Of a DNA stretch of 64,000 nt, positions 29,691-41,584 are shown in pieces. How positions within the stretch are numbered: position 1 is the stretch's first letter; each line of letters begins with the position of its first letter. A program made the translations under genes and the position numbers. The DNA comes from Hippopus hippopus (Eukaryota > Mollusca > Bivalvia > Cardiida > Cardiidae), in assembly GCA_946811185.2 (NCBI GenBank), contig OX328109.1, positions 15,164,255-15,228,254 of the forward strand, written 5' to 3'. The notes beneath the pieces are model-generated. The model had not been told where the DNA came from. It searched no databases and worked only from the letters and a program-made list of their open reading frames with translations.

Positions 29691-30960
29691 AAAGCTTCAA
29701 CTGAAATGAAAAGATATCTTAAGCCCTGGAAAAAAATAATTGAATCTATTACGTTGGCAGAGCTAAGGTCAAATGTGCCATACATTAAATTGGCATCTTC
29801 AGATTCATTAATAAGCCATAAAAAGTCTATGGTTTTAAAATTTCATAGACATTGTAAACCTGGTTTTAAAAAAAGGCAGGTCTTATCAAGTATTATGCAT
29901 ACCAAACATTGATAAAGTCTGACCAACAGTCATTTAACAAGAATATTTCAAAAACTCTGCAGAAAAACATATGCATTTATCTATGGCATGGATGGTAAAC
30001 TTTTGGAGGAAAAATGAGGTTGATACAAACCTCACATAATGGTAAAGATTCAATTTTTTGGAGCTCAACCATTTGTATCAGAATAGGTCTTCATTATTGA
30101 AAACAACATTTTTATTCATAGCAACTTGAGCACACAATCCTAATCATATTACAGCTCAGTCTGGTAGTCAAGGGAGATAAATGATTACAGTCTTGAAATG
30201 GGTAAAACAGGATTTTTTCCCTTGATCATTATCAAATCTGCAAAGATTTCAGGGATGGCTATCCATGATTCAGTCAGTTATGAAACAAAACTGAATTTAT
30301 GAATCCATAGTTTTATGATGATTTGCATGGTATAGTCACGACATGTAGGTTCACGGTACATATTGCTTCAAGGCAATTGGTATTTCTCTGTCATAACAAA
30401 AATCTGCACCCTCCAGCAGCATGTCTGGTCTCTATTGTAATTAATTGTAAAAGCCATGACTCGGACAATTCTTTACCTCAGCTATTTTCAGTTTCCAAAA
30501 CAAAAGTTTAGAATGGAAGAAAAATATATCGAAAGTGAAAACGATGTTACCGGCACCTACATGATTAAAACCATTTACCCCACCCTTTAATATCCTTCAT
30601 TACACACAGTTTTACTAAAGAATATACATGATGACGTATTTAGATCATCTGCTAGGTCATGTGGCAATATTTTCAAATCATGTGACTGCAGATTGGTGCC
30701 AAATATATCAAGTTGTGACGATTTTTTGACGAAAACGATCGAAGTCACATTAATCAATTTTAAAACGGCAGCTGGACAGTGGTGAAGGTCAAGGTGGATT
30801 TTCTTTCAAATGTTTGGATGAAATTGATTGATATTTTATATGACGCTAACCAAAAGATGAAATTACAAGATCATTTGGTGATTTATTCTAAACGCTGTTA
30901 AAATTTTGACTTTTTCTTGATCGGACCGTAACTACCGTGAACCAATGAACCGCAAGGCTA
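29690..30960. other. No recognised gene or repeat family
   Basis: AT-rich sequence without family motifs. An 86-codon ORF (29652-29912) begins inside PAL-C and has no visible domain. Short isolated matches to PAL-B flanks (30255-30340, ttcagtcagttatgaaac) suggest a decayed copy. Confidence 0.45.
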
Positions 30961-30964
30961 TACT

Positions 30965-32110
30965 GCATCACGGAACCCCTTTTTCACAGAGCGTATGCCA
31001 TTTACAACGTGATTCAAGAAACGAGTCACTGCGCTTGAACCCTACCAATGATATGTCCAAGATAGTATGTTTAGTGCGTAACGCCGTTTTCAACATTATT
31101 TGATTTAAATCACAGCAGCCAGTGCACCTAGGCTATCCATGATTTCTTGGGATATTAATAACCAGTGCCGCGCACAACTCGGAGGGATTTTATCTTAAAG
31201 GCGTGACTAAACAAGCGGACGGTATAGATCCGAGATCAGACTGCATGGAACATTCAGTCTGGTCTTGATCTATACTTTCCCCAATTAGAATTGGCGCATG
31301 TTTTAGCCTATGGCGATAAAAGAGTTGAGGAAGACAGTAAGCCGAAATTACCAACCGATCAAAATCTACATCAAATTGGTTACCCCTATGCGCGGGATGA
31401 AGAAAAATCCATCACAAGATCCGAAACCGAAGAAAATAGCGGTAACACGTTATTATAACGGCAAGTAAGGAAAATACAAGGGATTGTTTGTCGTTTTTCT
31501 TCCCTGTATTACGTAAAGTAACCACTAAAATCATTTACTAAATAGGTACTTAATACTGTACCACACGGTCCCGATTTTTAACGACCCCAAGTGAAAAAGG
31601 CTTTTGAAAACACCGTGGAAAAAGTCACATTTAATATGTCATCTGTAAATGATTTCAATTTTGACACTTCTAAAATTTTATTCCATTTTAACCATTTCAT
31701 GTTTATCATTATCAAACCCTTATTATTCTTTTATCTTCATGTCAAATGCTGCCCCTGACTGTTGCAAGATGCCCTTGATTACGACCGATAGAAAATGCAG
31801 TTCATTTTTTAGGGGGGGGGGGGTTCAAAAAGAAATAGTGCTGTCGTTTCCAGTTTAATCTTTTTCACAACTGTGGAAAAAAAAACAAAACAAAAAAAAA
31901 CGGTAATCATTGATAGGTGCCCTGGCCACCTTGATTTAAATCAAATGATGTTGAAAACAGCGTTAAATCATACACCAAACAAACTATCTTGGATATATCA
32001 GTGTTAGGATTCCAACACAGTGACTTGTTTCTTGAATCACTTTGTAAATGAGCTATATATGCACTGTAAAAAGGAGGTTTCAATGCGTCTTTGTAATGCA
32101 TTGCACCAAG
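30965..32110. repeat. Large imperfect inverted duplication with ~170-bp arms
   Basis: The left arm (about 30975-31140) has tgattcaagaaacgagtcac, tccaagatagtatgtttagt and the minus strand of a SINE 3' end. The right arm (about 31915-32085) has the complement: caaactatcttggatatatc, cagtgacttgtttcttgaat. Between the arms lie a PAL-C variant (31200-31330), a PAL-A fragment (31555-31640) and a G10 run. Confidence 0.8.
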
Positions 32111-32283
32111 CAAGTCATCTCATAATTATGGATCCTTAAAATCAATTCTGTCTCATATCAGACTGAATCATGAGGAAGAAAGGTCCTGGAGCATGCAGAA
32201 AATAGTCCGATACCAAAAAGTTTCGACCTATGTCGATACTTTTTGCCGATGCATTAAGCCCCCTTTTTACAGAGCACCGCTCA
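32052..32283. repeat. PAL-B copy at the edge of the inverted duplication
   Basis: From tatatgcactgtaaaaagga to tttacagagcaccgctca. The central palindrome is reduced (cgacctatgtcgatac). Confidence 0.75.
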
Positions 32284-32289
32284 AATAAT

Positions 32290-33400
32290 ACAAATGAATA
32301 AATAGAAATTTGTGATTGGTCAAAAATGTTTATTTTAAGGGCCCCTGCCTATTTGCTGGCAAATTTACACAATCTATCTTCTTTAAAGATTCTTATTATT
32401 TGTTTTGTGGCATTCGTCACAACTTGGCCGATTTCGTTAATACAGCCTAGGATTGTCCGCGGTTTGCCGAGTGTGTTTTGTGAACAATGATCTTTATGTT
32501 GATGGCATTTTTTTTTTCCCAAAAATAAACCTTTTTAATATGAGCATTCTGTGTACAGAACGCCCAATTTTTCAAGATGGGAATCGGTGCCGCGAATATC
32601 AAAATATGATATACGTTTATTTGAACAATGCTAACTGGTATGACTAATCAAGCCATAGCTATCATCCAATTGATGCGCCAGTCATGTATAAATACAGCCT
32701 CTTTTAGGCCTAGGAAAGAGACCGAGCATAAACCCTTGGTTGACGCATGGTTGAAGCATTTTGTTTATTGTTGTTAAAGTCTTTGGGAAAACCTTGCATG
32801 AATTCTGGTTTTCTCCATGTGTATATTTCGAAACTGTATACAAAAATTTGCAGTAAACAATGGTATTCCTTTTTTTAAATTGTTTTTCCAGTTTACAATT
32901 CTTATATTTGTACTAACTTTATGAGCGAAAACCAGACTTGGTTTCTCCACAGACTTCTGTTGTAGCCATTTTCCGCCTGCTACATTTTAAGCAGCAGAGT
33001 CTTGATTATCGCACCGCGCATTAATATTTATCCTGCACGGGATAGTGTGGCGTCATAGCAGGTCAATATTCGAAGAATACGACATGCGCAGACAACGGAA
33101 CAACGCCGTTTCTAGGAGTTTAACAGTTTATATTACGGCGCCCATTGCATAGATACGGAGTACATAGGGCTAAATGTGAGCTATTATGATCGTCCAAATT
33201 ACGCTGTCCGTCCATCTGTGGTACCACTGTCCGCCCATCAGCTACTGGTATATCATTGAGATATTTAAACATGACTGATATGTAAGCGGTATATGACTAA
33301 TTATTAGTAAACATGTATATATCTATAAATATAACAACTAGAGCGGGAAAAATACATTCTATAAAGAGAAGTCGGCCTCTTCATCTAACTCATAACCAGA
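32290..33400. other. No recognised gene; one shared short repeat
   Basis: gaataaatagaaatttgtga at about 32298 recurs at about 44931 (gaataaatagaaatttgtga), so 32290-32345 is part of a dispersed repeat. The rest, to 33400, shows no family match and no credible coding segment. Confidence 0.45.
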
Positions 33401-33585
33401 TGGCATAGTTTTGAACTTGTCCGAATTAAAAGGATTTGCAGATAAAATATGAACCTCAAATGTTGAAAATTATCTATGACAGGGATAGAAAACATTGTGG
33501 AAAAAGGAGAAAATGTTGGTTACCAGCATTTTCTCCTTTTCCCACAATGTTTTCCCAAAGCTGTCGTCTCCACGGAAGTTTAAAT
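33400..33585 (+). repeat. PAL-A copy
   Basis: Core 33488-33554; left arm agttttgaacttgtccgaat, right arm ctgtcgtctccacggaag. Left-arm changes are not matched on the right (gtggaaaaagg vs ccttttcccac). Confidence 0.82.
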
Positions 33586-33790
33586 ACGGCATATTTTGTT
33601 AAGTGTTACTATGTTGGTTTCCCAAGAAAATTCGAAGTCTAGATAAACAAAATTATTTTCTTACCTGACCTTATTAATAATTCACTATCAAGAAAAACCT
33701 GCCACGTCTGCACTTAGATTTTGTGCGTCTGTTTTGACGTTTGTTCCATGTTTGTGGATCGTTTTGGTGCTTTTCTTTGTACGTTCTTTT

Positions 33791-34201
33791 GTCTCGTGAC
33801 CTGGGTGGTTGCGAGTTCGAAAAGTAGATGAGGCAAGCTTTCTTTCCGGCGATTTTTCACCTCTTACCTCTGATGCATGTGAGAAAAGTGGTCAGTGGCT
33901 TTAAAAGAAAGTTGTGTCAGTCCTGGTGTGAGAAAGCCAGGAAACACATGCGTAGGAGCAATGACCGGCTCGATATAACAGAAATAATTAATGTTGTAAA
34001 AAGGCAGTCCGCGCAGGCTAGCCTGGGCCGAAATTTTTCGCTATCGGTCAATTTTCTGTATGTCCAAGGACCACTCTTTCCTCCAGATTCAGTCATTCGT
34101 TAGACTAAGTGGATTTTGTGAATCCCTAATTATATGATGACTTGCTTGGTATAATGGATCACGGAGATGGATTAAGCCCCCTTTTGCCAGAGCATTGCTC
34201 A
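33791..34201 (+). repeat. SINE-2 joined to a 5'-truncated PAL-B
   Basis: SINE-2 (33791-34000) with gtggttgcgagttcgaaaag and ctctgatgcatgtgagaaaa runs directly into the PAL-B centre (agtccgcgcaggctagcctg) and right end (ttgccagagcattgctca). Confidence 0.75.
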
Positions 34202-34214
34202 TATTTATTTGACA

Positions 34215-34435
34215 TCATATGCACAGTCTCAAACTTGACACCCGCTCCAGGGTATCGAACTCGGGATCTTATGGTTACAAGGCCGACGCTCTGACTCACA
34301 ACCACGGACGTCACCATCAATTTAGTCACATCACGGTGAAAGCTTCCATATTCGTGGGTTTCCTTTGTCTCACCAGTACAAGGCTTGGGCTCTGAGGTTG
34401 CCGAAAGACACTCCTCGAAAACTTGACGTATGGCA
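34215..34435 (-). mobile_element. SINE-3-like copy with tRNA-like head, minus strand
   Basis: The minus strand reads gtggttgtgagtcagagcgt, cgagttcgataccctggagc (B box), then cttgtactggtgagacaaag-type body. A related head fragment lies at 47110-47165. Confidence 0.6.
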
Positions 34436-34689
34436 AAGAATTACGTTGTTAGGAAAAGTGAACTCGGAAAAACAAATTTACAATTAAGTATTATGAAAAA
34501 TTAGGAAAACCAGAAGAAATTTAATTTCTAGTCAGTTTCCGCAACCCAATTTTTAGGAATTACGTAATGACTCGCTTATCTGTACAGTAGGCTTGTTGTG
34601 ACGTTTGAGTAGGCTAACTCTTATTCTGGTAAATAAGTCAAATGAAACCTGCAAGCCGATAGTACAAAAAAACAAATTTTGCTATTTGA

Positions 34690-35050
34690 TATATATATTT
34701 TTTTTTTTTAATATTTCCTGATCGGACAGTGTAGATCCAAGATCCGACTGCACGTTCTGTGCAGTCGGATCTTGGATTTACACGGTCCGCTAAAAGGTCC
34801 TTGAGTCGCGCTTATAAGCCTAGGGGTTGAAATCACCAAGGGATTATGTAACGTTAAATAAGTGAAATGAAACTTTCAAGCTGACAGCAAAAACCTAAAT
34901 GTTGCTATTTCGAATGTATAATTTATGGGGAAAATATATCCTGATCGGACAGTGTAGATCCAAGATCAGACTGCACGTTCTGTGCAGTCTGATCTTGATC
35001 TACACTGTCCACTAAAGGTCCTTCAGTCGTACTTAGCATCCTTAGGATTA
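34690..35050 (-). repeat. Two consecutive PAL-C copies
   Basis: The first (34690-34835) has the paired variant gatccgactgcacg / gcagtcggatc. The second (34838-35050) has the usual gatcagactgcacg / gcagtctgatc. Both are minus orientation, ending cttaggattaac. Confidence 0.87.
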
Positions 35051-35054
35051 ACAA

Positions 35055-35450
35055 GCCTTTGACAACAATCGCTTGTTTTAACGATCCTTGGGACGAGAAC
35101 TTTTGATAACAATTTACGAAAAGGAGAAAATGCTGGTTACCAGCATTTCCTCCTTTGTCCACAATGTTTTCAAAAACATGCTTTTTCAAAGTCGTTTAAT
35201 CATTTATCACACAATCCCGAGTTTTGAGGATCTTAGAGAAGAAGACTTTTTGAGAACACTGTGGGAAAAGGAGAAAATGCTGTTAACCAGCAATTTCTCC
35301 GTATCTCCCGCAATGTTTTCTACCCTTCCTAAGACCCGCAATGTTTTCTACCCTTTCTAAGACAGGTCCCACCATTTAGGCCAGATTCTTCTTGTCGTCT
35401 ACTAAACGATTTCGTTTCAGACTAAAATTTGTTGCCTGTTAAAGAGTTTA
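35055..35450 (-). repeat. Two PAL-A copies (cores 35104-35172 and 35255-35330)
   Basis: The first has left-type arms on both sides (aacgatccttgggacgagaa left; its complement-like catgctttttcaaagtcgtt right), so it is symmetric beyond the core. The second has a duplicated cgcaatgttttctaccctt at its right arm. Confidence 0.78.
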
Positions 35451-35609
35451 AGAATCAGAACGGAAACAACTGCATCTTTTATACGTCATCATATTTTATT
35501 TTGTAACTCTTTGCAAATGCAATATTATTTTAGGCTGGTTCGAATTAAAAGCATTTGGAGACGAGTAAGAATTTGTCTTTGGAAGGGTGAAATAAATCGT
35601 GGGAAAAGA

Positions 35610-35622
35610 ATTGATTGATTGG

Positions 35623-35662
<40 letters not shown>

Positions 35663-35912
35663 GATTGATTGTATTGAAGTCTAACGGCGTTTTAACAGTT
35701 AAGGTCGTATCACAGCGGTCAGTACACCTGACCATGTATATCTTGGCTTTCTCACACCAGTACTGACACAAGTTTCTGACTGCTTTTCTCACATGCATCG
35801 GAGGTGAGAGGTGAACAATCGCCGGAAAGAAAGTTTGCCGCAACTGGGTATCGAGCCATCAACCGCCAGGTCACGAGTCAGATACGCTAACCACTGAGCT
35901 ACCCCGCGGGAC
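35610..35912 (-). mobile_element. SINE-2 with a (TTGA)n tail, inserted in PAL-A
   Basis: The minus strand has tcccgcggggtagctcagtg, ggtggttagcg-like head, the ggcaaactttctttccggcg body and a tail of about ten CAAT/TCAA units (35614-35660). The PAL-A left half (ttggaagggtgaaataaatc, 35505-35605) stops at the tail. Confidence 0.85.
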
Positions 35913-36054
35913 ATATTTCGTCCGTAAAACTGTCAAGGATCTATACCGTCCGCTTGTTTAGTCAAACCTAGCAGATTAAAATCTTTCTAACTTCAGCGTA
36001 ATTGCATATTGGGTCGTCACAAGAATTCGGGCTTACATATTTGGGCTTTGAACG

Positions 36055-36305
36055 ATACTCTGGCAAAAAGGAGTTAAATGCATTTCCTTAACGCATTGTA
36101 CCAAGGAAGACATCACATGCCTAGGGATCCATTTTGTCTAACAACTGACTGAATCATGAGGTAAACTGGACCTTTAACATACTGAAAATTGACAAATAGC
36201 AAACAAAAAGTTTCGGCCCAGGTCAGCCTGCGCGGATTGCGCAGGCTGACCCGGGCCGATACTTTTTGCAGATGCATTAAGTCCCGTTTTCACTGAAATG
36301 GCGCA
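36055..36305. repeat. PAL-B copy
   Basis: From cgatactctggcaaaaagga to cccgttttcactg. Central arms cccaggtcagcctgcgcgga and gcgcaggctgacccgggc. Confidence 0.85.
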
Positions 36306-36371
36306 TTCGGCGCCGAAAGCAGTTTGAGAGCTTATTGTCAAATGGGCACGGATTGCTCTGATAAAAGCTGT

Positions 36372-36605
36372 TTAAGGACTACGACCCCTAGCTCATCGGT
36401 AAATATCGTGTAACATCGACGTTTTTGTATAGGCTATTCGGCCAATTTCGGCAGCTTCCGTCTTTTAATATGAGAGTTAAGGGTCGTAGACTCACTAAGT
36501 CATCGGTAAATATCGTGTAACATCGACGTTTTCGTAAAGGCTATTCGGCCAATCTCGGCAGCTTTCGCCTTTTAATATGAGAGTTAGGAGCCGAAGACTT
36601 TAATT
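36372..36605. repeat. Tandem pair of the small MITE seen at 15720
   Basis: atcggtaaatatcgtgtaac, ggctattcggccaattycgg and tttaatatgagagtta occur twice with a ~115-bp period. Outer ends aaggactacgacccctagct and gttaggagccgaagacttta are inverted. Confidence 0.8.
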
Positions 36606-36699
36606 TAGATATATCCTTACAGCCAAAGAGAAAAACCGTTGATGAATTACCGATATATATGGTTGACTGAATTTGCGTTTATTTATCGTCGCCACCGGT

Positions 36700-36990
36700 T
36701 GCCCATATGGGCGACGCCCCCTGAAGGCTGTTAGTATTGTTACGGGGGGGGGGGGGGGGGGAATAGTGCAGATACAATACGAAATCCATCCTAAGTTACG
36801 CCTGGTTCTTTAACGTGCTCGGTGTATAGCATCGTCACACAGGACCTCGGTTTTACGTCTCATCCGAAAGACTATTGGTAAATTTAGATGGCCAGCCGTG
36901 GGAATCGAACCCACACCCTCATGTGACCTGAAACATCACGTTCAAGAGTCCTACTGTCCACCACTTGAGCTATGCGGGCTGGTCGATATA
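36700..36990 (-). mobile_element. SINE-4: tRNA-headed SINE with a different body
   Basis: The minus strand starts cagcccgcatagctcaagtg (A box) and gtgggttcgattcccacggc (B box). The body holds ggatgagacgtaaaaccgag and gcacgttaaagaaccaggcg. A G17 run lies near 36747. Confidence 0.75.
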
Positions 36991-37317
36991 TATGGTGTAC
37001 GGGATAAGTACTTATGCACTCGAAATCTTCGATTTAAAACCGGAAACGTCACAAGAGTAATTTCTTTGATGGCCTCAAGAAAATGAAGTGCATTTTCTAT
37101 TGGTCGTATAATCTATAAAATCTTGCAGCCGTCAGGGACAACATTTGACATAAAGATACAATAATGATTATAGTTTTATAAAAATAAAGGTGAAATGGGT
37201 TAAAAACTGGCTGAAAATGAGTATAGATGTATTTTTAACTCTTTATGTCCATTCGCCATAGTATTTCATAGTTCTTGAAACCTTGATACACTGCTTAGTG
37301 TGATTTGCTTGTTTGTG

Positions 37318-37585
37318 CAGTGTTTAATGCCGTTCTCAACATTTTTACCGTTATATCGCGGCAGTCAGTGCACTGAGCGATGCTTTGCTGGATTTTCTCC
37401 CACCATTACTTCGAACAAACTTTCTTCCAAACCACCGGCTGCTTTCCCACATATTCATTATTAAAGCAATGATCAGCGACAAGAGAGGAATGAATCCTGT
37501 CGCAATTACTATCATCGATCCTTGGAAAAGAAAATGGTCGACCTCGGGCTTCGAACCAGCGACCTCTTGGTTCCAATTCATATAT
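37318..37585 (-). mobile_element. SINE-1 copy, minus strand
   Basis: Contains cgttctcaacatttttaccg, gaatgaatcctgtcgcaatt and gacctcgggcttcgaaccag. The order matches SINE-1 read backwards. Confidence 0.8.
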
Positions 37586-37589
37586 ACTC

Positions 37590-38290
37590 AGCAAAACTTA
37601 TAAACCGCCACTTTTTGCTTCTCCTGCACATTTGACCAAGTAATAGACAGATAAATGGAAACAAATTGTGACATTTATGTTGACGTCAGCCATGGTATTG
37701 CAATGAAAAAAAAATCTCGATTCTGCCAACAAAAGGTATGTCTTTTTTTAAAAAAAGTTGGAAAACACATCGGTTGCGCGTGCGTGGTGTCTGTAAGCCA
37801 TAACAGGTCAAAAAGACAAGCTTAAATCACTTAAATTTTGTCAGTGATAAGAAAAGAAAAACATGAAAATTATTTTCTGCACAAACATATAATCCAAGAA
37901 AACGAGTATTAAGTTTTCAAGAATTTGGTTTTTCAATTTTCAATGTTGAGTGAATGGATGTTGAATAAGCTCCATTAAGAAGAACACGTCAAAAGGCCTA
38001 AATTCATTTCAGATTTAGGCTGAGGTATGTTTTTTTAACACTGATCAGTCGTTCTGCAAAAGATCAAACCAAATAAAACATCCCTTTCTGGACAGTGATG
38101 CAAAAGAACGGTCTACGGGGAATTACAGCGGTTTATAAGTTTTGCTGAATATACGTCAACGACCGAGCTACCGGAACAGTTTATATTTAATGTGAAAAGA
38201 AACTAGTTGCTCGCTTAAGCCAACAGGTGACTAAAAGCCTAGAAATTTCAAATATATGAGATCTGTTTGATAACGAATAGAAAGCGAATT
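37590..38290. other. No recognised gene or repeat family
   Basis: No palindrome, tandem unit or family motif was seen, and no ORF with recognisable content. Confidence 0.45.
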
Positions 38291-38297
38291 GCGTCAC

Positions 38298-38810
38298 AGT
38301 TTACCCTTAGGCTGCCAGGCGCAACTTACTGACCTTTTTCAGACAGTGTAGACTCAAGATCAGACTGCACAGAACGTGCAGTCTGATCTTGAATCTACAC
38401 TGTCCGATAAGGAGATTTCCTCCCCCTTCCCCCCCCCCCCCCCAAAAAAAAACCTTTGAAATACCAAAATTTGTGTTTTATACTATCGGCTTGAAAGTTG
38501 CATTTCACTTATTTACAAAGGTAGGGATTAATAACTGGAGATATATCTACACGAAAACGGTTGAATTCACCCATTCAACATTTTATTGCCAACAAATATG
38601 GGTGAAAAATTGTATATTAAATAATAAAACCCGGACAGTTACCAATTTAATGTATCATGTTTCGAATTTTAACCTTTTCACCTTCATAGGTAATAATTAA
38701 CATCTTTTTTTGCAGACGGTGTAGATCAAGATTAGACTCAACAGAACGTGCCGTCTGGTCTTTGATCCACAACGCTTTGATCCACAACGCTTTGATCCAC
38801 AACGCTCCCT
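38298..38810. repeat. PAL-C copy (38298-38530), degenerate PAL-C (38700-38765) and a 3-copy 17-mer
   Basis: PAL-C starts tttacccttaggctgccagg, with core near 38350-38400 and a C-run before A-run. A degenerate second core follows at 38714-38765. The 17-mer gatccacaacgctttga is repeated three times at 38765-38805. Confidence 0.8.
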
Positions 38811-38879
38811 TCTTTATTGCAATTTATGATTAAAGTGTCTCTTTTGATAATTCGACTAGTAAAAAATGTTATTTCCTCT

Positions 38880-39120
38880 TATATCTTCCCTTTACAATAA
38901 AAGTCCCCAGTTTAAACGATTCAGAAGGGTATGTACTTTTGAAAACATTGAGGGAAAAGGAGAAAATGCTGGTAACCAGCATTTTCTCCTTTCCCCACAA
39001 TGTTTTCTACCCATTAAAAGACAAATTCCATCGTTTAAGTCACCTCTAAGTTGTCGTCTGCATGTGCTTTCAATTTGGACAAGTCTAAAATTTGGTCGTC
39101 TGGTAAAGGGTATATTTTGT
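38880..39120 (-). repeat. PAL-A copy
   Basis: Core 38941-39007 (gaaaacattgagggaaaagg); right arm accatctaagttgtcgtctg-like and tggtcgtctggtaaagg. Confidence 0.85.
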
Positions 39121-39139
39121 TCTGCGGCGAAGGAGTTGC

Positions 39140-39835
39140 AGAGGGAATGTTATGATATGAACGAACTGAATTATAATAATAAAATGGCGGTTAATAAAAC
39201 GTGTTCGTGTCGCGCCTTAAGACCTTGACCCTTAATTAAGGAAATCCATTGACGTAGTTCAACGCGGTAACAGTCTTTGAAAACATTACGGCGCATGACG
39301 AAATCAGTTGCAGGGGGAATATTCTGATATGAGCTTACTGAGTTATAATAAGAAAATGGCGGTTAATAAGACGTGTTCTAGTCATGCATTAAAACTTCGC
39401 CTCTTAATAACTGACATAACAAAGCGGTAACAGTCTTTGAAAACATTACGGTACATGACGAAATCAGTTGGGGGGGGGGGCGGGATATTCTGATATGAGT
39501 GAACTGAGTTATAAAAATAAAATGTCGGTTAATATTAAACGTGTCCGTGTCGTGCATTAAACTTGATCCCGACCCTTAATTATTGAAATCCATTGACGTA
39601 ACAACGCGGTAAAAAGTCTTTGAGAACACTGCGACGCATGACGAAATCAGTTGCAGGGGGAATATTCTGACATGAGCTAATTGAGATATAATAATAAAAT
39701 GGCAGTTAATGAAACGTGTTCGTGTCATGCATTTCAACCTCGACCCTTAATTATTGACGTAATAACGCGGTAACAGTCTTTGAAAACATTATGATGCATG
39801 ACGGAATCAGTCGATTTCTCCAATGAAAATCGTGA
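39140..39835. repeat. Four-copy minisatellite, ~160-183-bp period
   Basis: tctttgaaaacattacggc-type motifs start near 39273, 39434, 39617 and 39777. Each is preceded by aaatggcggttaataaaacg and gtgttcgtgtcg-type sequence. One copy carries a G10 run at about 39470. Confidence 0.85.
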
Positions 39836-39851
39836 TGAAAATATTTGCGTC

Positions 39852-40118
39852 ATGCTCTGGCAAATAGTTGGTTTTAATGTATCTCTTTGATACATTGTAC
39901 TAAGAAAGTCATCACATAGTTATAGATCAATTAAATCTATTTTTTTTTTTCAACAACGAACTGGATAATGAGGTAAAATGGTTCTTGGACATGCAGAATA
40001 TTTAACAAAAGCAAAGAGTATCGACCTAGGTCTGCGCAGGCTGACCTGGGTCAATAGTTTTTTTTTTTTTTTTTTTTTTTTTTAATGCATTAAACCCCCT
40101 TTTCACAGAGAATGGCTT
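39852..40118. repeat. PAL-B copy with a T-rich right arm
   Basis: From catgctctggcaaatagttg to cttttcacagagaatggct. A T27 run replaces part of the right arm after gacctgggtcaatag. Confidence 0.82.
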
Positions 40119-40214
40119 TTTTTAAAAGCAACAGTTTGTAGTTGAACTCCTAAGCATATCAATTTATGTTCATTTTCTGCAACGAGATCGTACATGGTAA
40201 CAACCGTATATTTT

Positions 40215-40692
40215 ATTTAAACTTGTTATAGACGACCTGAAGTTCTCCAATATGGTAGAAAACGTGAGAAAAAAGGAGGAAATGCTAGTTATCAGTATTT
40301 TCTCCATTTTCTAAGAAGTTTTCAAAAGGAAACTTCCTCAGGATTGTTAAAAAACACGTGATTGTTTGGTAGATGGTTCCATGTGAGTTTTATACTGTGG
40401 CGTGTGGAGATCCTATATCATTTATGTTTGAATCATATTCTGTCAAAAGGGGGCTTAATGAATCGGCAAAAAAATATCGGCCCAGGTCAGCGTGCGCAGC
40501 CGCGCGGGCTGACCTGGGCCGATACTTTTTTGCTTTTGGTCAATTTTCTGCAAGTCAAAGTACCAGTCTACCTCATGCTTCATTCGGTTGTTAGACAAAC
40601 TGGATTTTATGGATCCATAATACTTTGATGACTTGCTTGGTGTCATGCGTCACGGAGATGCATTAAGCCCCCTTTTGTCAGAACATGGCTCG
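40215..40692. repeat. PAL-A (core 40258-40323) followed by PAL-B (40428-40692)
   Basis: The PAL-A is diverged (gaaaacgtgagaaaaaagga). The PAL-B centre has arms cccaggtcagcgtgcgcagc and cgcgcgggctgacctgggc. Confidence 0.82.
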
Positions 40693-40694
40693 TT

Positions 40695-41340
40695 TTCTTT
40701 CGATAAACTCATGACCCAACACTTCTGATAAGTTTTTTGCCCATAAAGAACTACGTACGCTCGTTCATTGTCAGTCATGCAGGCTAGAGTGCTTATTTAT
40801 TGAAGTTTCATTTAGTTTCATAAACTAGAAAGAAACCGCTTACAATCAAAGGGAGCGATACAGATTTTTATAATCTTGCCAGATTTAGAAAATGATTTAT
40901 CACTGAATTAGCGATAGCCGGTAAATCATCTGTAAAGAGGCAAGACATAAGTAAGAAAACATTTTCTTTTTTCAGAGATACTTCCTTACGTAGGGGTACG
41001 TAGCCTCTTAAGGTATCTTGAGATTTCGCGACAGAGTTTCGCAAAGACTTGTGGGAATGTCACATGATGAAAAACGTGCGTCAATTACGAGGATGCGTAT
41101 TCAAATCAGTAGAGGAGCGCTCTATAATGAAGTCATATATGATGCAATGAAGCTTGAAACACGGTGTTACCGATTGCAAGACAAATAACCCTTTATCTAA
41201 ATGCGAAAAACAGAAAGTTTTCACTGAGTGTAGATCTACCCGTAAAGTTTAAACGATTTCTAGGAAAACTAATTCATGTTGTATTTAACGTTCTTTACAA
41301 CATACGTATTTCGATTACGAAATAGGGACTAAACGGGCCC
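40695..41340. other. No recognised gene or repeat family
   Basis: Mixed-composition sequence without family motifs, tandem units or credible ORFs. Confidence 0.45.
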
Positions 41341-41374
41341 TGCATGATTATTAAAAAAAAAAACCTTAGTTGGG

Positions 41375-41495
41375 AAGAAGAAGAACAAGAAGAAGAAGAA
41401 GAAGAAAGATGTTGTTGATGATGAGGATGATGATGATGTAGAAGAAGGAAAAAAAGAACAAGAGGAAGAACAAGAACAAGAACAAAATTTGAGAA
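41375..41495. repeat. GAA/GAT/AAC-type simple repeat tract
   Basis: (GAA)n, then (GATGAT)n, then gaagaacaagaacaagaaca. The overlapping minus-strand ORF is only Ser/Phe low-complexity and is not a gene. Confidence 0.85.
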
Positions 41496-41584
41496 AGATG
41501 GAAATAAACGAATTATGAAGAAAAGATAGAATCAATACCTAAGTCAACATAGGATAAAAATCGATCCCTAATGCGCCTTTCATA

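Noticed and set aside
36880..36990. tRNA gene on the minus strand
   Set aside because: A and B boxes are present, but the head is fused to a SINE body and the stem lengths do not fit a functional cloverleaf.
41329..41535. Ser/Phe-rich minus-strand ORF
   Set aside because: It is the complement of a GAA/GAT simple repeat.
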